Below, piece by piece: positions 62,237 to 64,000 of a stretch of DNA of 64,000 bases. Origin of the DNA: Prosapia bicincta (lineage: Eukaryota > Arthropoda > Insecta > Hemiptera > Cercopidae); contig JBAIZL010000001.1 of NCBI GenBank assembly GCA_036971475.1, positions 208,077,841-208,141,840 on the forward strand, in the 5' to 3' direction. The translations under genes were made by a program, and so were the position numbers. The notes beneath the pieces are model-generated. The model was not told the origin of the DNA, ran no database searches, and saw only the letters and a list, made by a program, of their open reading frames with translations. The first letter of the stretch is position 1. Every line of letters starts with the position of its first letter.

Positions 62237-64000
62237 TAGAAAAACACATTAAATCATTTTATTAATTTTACTCAATAAATTGCAATATCGAAAAATAAAT
62301 AAATACTCAATTTTTATGATTAATGGATTGAATAATTTAATTTTGAAATTCATTACAATATTTAAAAATCTATGATATATTTAATTGTTCATTGAATTTG
62401 TTTAACTTTTAAAACAATATACGGTTCGACGTACAACTCAGTTAAATGCAGAAGAATTTATTGATTCCAATTGCATACATTACTTAATTCGCCCTATTAT
62501 ATTTATCAATTTTAAATATTCAAATGGCAATAATCAATCACCTTTGATAATTTTTATATCATTTTAAGAACCGACTTCTTAAACGGAAGCTAATTCTTGA
62601 GTTAATTAGGCAACGTTTAGTACTGAAGAATATAGAAAAAATTATTTTTTACGTATTATTTCTTGTAGTGTTTAATTTGTTCATTCTACGAGTACATGCT
62701 TTCTGTATTTCCACATATGTAACTATTTGAAATGTCAGTTTAAAGCACATGATATTGGTTAGTCTTTCAAATTCAAACTGTTTTCGTCATTGGATATTAC
62801 AAAAAAAGTTGTAAAACTAGAGAAATTGTTTAAAGGAAAACAACATTGTTAATACGATTGAAGCCTTAAAAGTGATGTTTTGCCTTAGTAGCATTTGTGG
62901 ATTGTTAGAGACAACGGACTAAATATTTTATCGAAATAGATCATAAACATTTAGTACTACTTGTATCATCCGTAAAAATACAATAACATAAAATTACCTA
63001 ACCATAAAATTACCTAAAACATTAACGTATGATCTTTGTAGTGTGTCAACTTCTGTGTAAGCTCTGTAGAAGTACTTTTACGAGGAGATGCAGAAATTTT
63101 CCAGCATAATAGAGGAATTTAAATCCCGTTCTTTATTACAATTCTTACAAAAAAATGATTTATTTTAAACAAAAAACTTGTCAACGGGGTAACGCACTCA
63201 GCAGGTATATTTAAAGTTCAAAGCCTTCTGTAATTTTGAACAGAGTTTTGCAAAGTTAGTCGGATTAAAAAAAATTAATTTACTTTTAATTAAAATTCAA
63301 ATTTTATCCCTTGAAACGTAAACACGTAAGGCAAGAAACTCCAATTTGCATTTATGTGCTTTTCTGTCTCACAAAAATGTTTTATTGTGCTTCCCACAAG
63401 CTTTGTGTTTGCCATTTACCCTTTATATAAAGACAGTTTTATTTATTTGTGTATTGATCAAAACAAAACATGATTATGCCAAATGACGTATAATTTTTAA
63501 AACTAAGTTTATTATTTTTTGAATTTATAATTAATGAGGATGACGCTTTTTAGAAAACAGAGAATTTGAAACTTGTTTTTTTTTCAAAAATATATATTTG
63601 TAAAAATGTTTTTTTTTCATCCTTTTAGAAACTATTACGTAACAGTAGAGCATAATCTTTTCATTTAAAAGAAGCAATAAAAATAAATGAAAATAATAAA
63701 TATCTTAGAAAAACAAAACAATAATAAATAATACAAAACTTATTTTATTTAGATCAATAATTAATAATAAACGAGTAGATAAGAGAGTTGAGATTCAAAT
63801 AAAACAAATACTGTAGGACTATATCAGATAAAGCCGATTTCAATAGTTTAGTTTTACTATGCATAAAAGTAACTGCAACAAATAACAAATTACTTATATT
63901 TAGTGGTTATCACTGTTGAAGCTTGAACATTTTAAACACGAAACCAAAAAGCACACAATCCATAATTTTTCAATACACTTTGTAATATATTTTTTGCATC
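62237..64000. other. AT-rich DNA, nothing recognised
   Basis: No coding frame, RNA gene or element end was seen to the end of the window. Confidence 0.55.

Overview
This window is eukaryotic, non-coding and repeat-dominated. It is strongly AT-rich and full of long (TA)n, (CA)n/(TG)n and (ATT)n tracts. It contains pogo/Tigger DNA transposons, tRNA-derived SINE-like sequence, a hAT-like non-autonomous element, inverted-repeat elements carrying hammerhead-ribozyme motifs, and at least six tandem-repeat families. This composition suggests an invertebrate animal (arthropod, mollusc or similar). I cannot place it more precisely from sequence alone. I recognise no intact host protein-coding gene. 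Most open frames are chance frames in AT-rich DNA or translations of microsatellites.

Layout. 0-12 kb: AT-rich DNA with one copy of a dispersed SINE-containing repeat. 12.3-15.1 kb: (TA)n tracts interleaved with two copies of a short repeat encoding a hammerhead-ribozyme motif, one nested in a larger palindrome, plus a second SINE-containing repeat. 18-19.5 kb: very long (TA)n/(TG)n tracts. 22-23.8 kb: 27-bp and 18-bp minisatellites. 24.5-26.2 kb: an ancient, heavily decayed Tigger/jerky-type transposon. 29.1-31.5 kb: a young Tigger-like transposon with near-perfect ends whose transposase is broken by two frameshifts. 31.6-32.2 kb: a foldback element.

34.9-38.4 kb is the one stretch that looks like the start of a host transcription unit. 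It has a CpG-rich, GC-elevated block, three sense-oriented YY1-type AAGATGGCG motifs, about 1.6 kb of strikingly C-depleted plus strand, and a good splice acceptor leading into a second GC-rich block. 42.2-46.3 kb: a locally duplicated and inverted repeat family. 48.4-49.6 kb: a ~297-bp satellite. 51.2 kb: a 28-bp GC-rich minisatellite. 53.6-54.7 kb: a recent 531-bp tandem duplication. 55.3-55.8 kb: a Penelope-like inverted-repeat insertion with two well-formed hammerhead motifs and a 15-bp target-site duplication. 55.9-58.35 kb: a ~132-bp satellite. 61.8-62.2 kb: a hAT-like element with an exact 8-bp target-site duplication.

No gene pathway is visible. The logic of the window is mobile-element insertion, decay, local duplication and microsatellite growth at element edges. 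The best candidates for something biologically active are the hammerhead motifs and the 35-38 kb promoter-like region.
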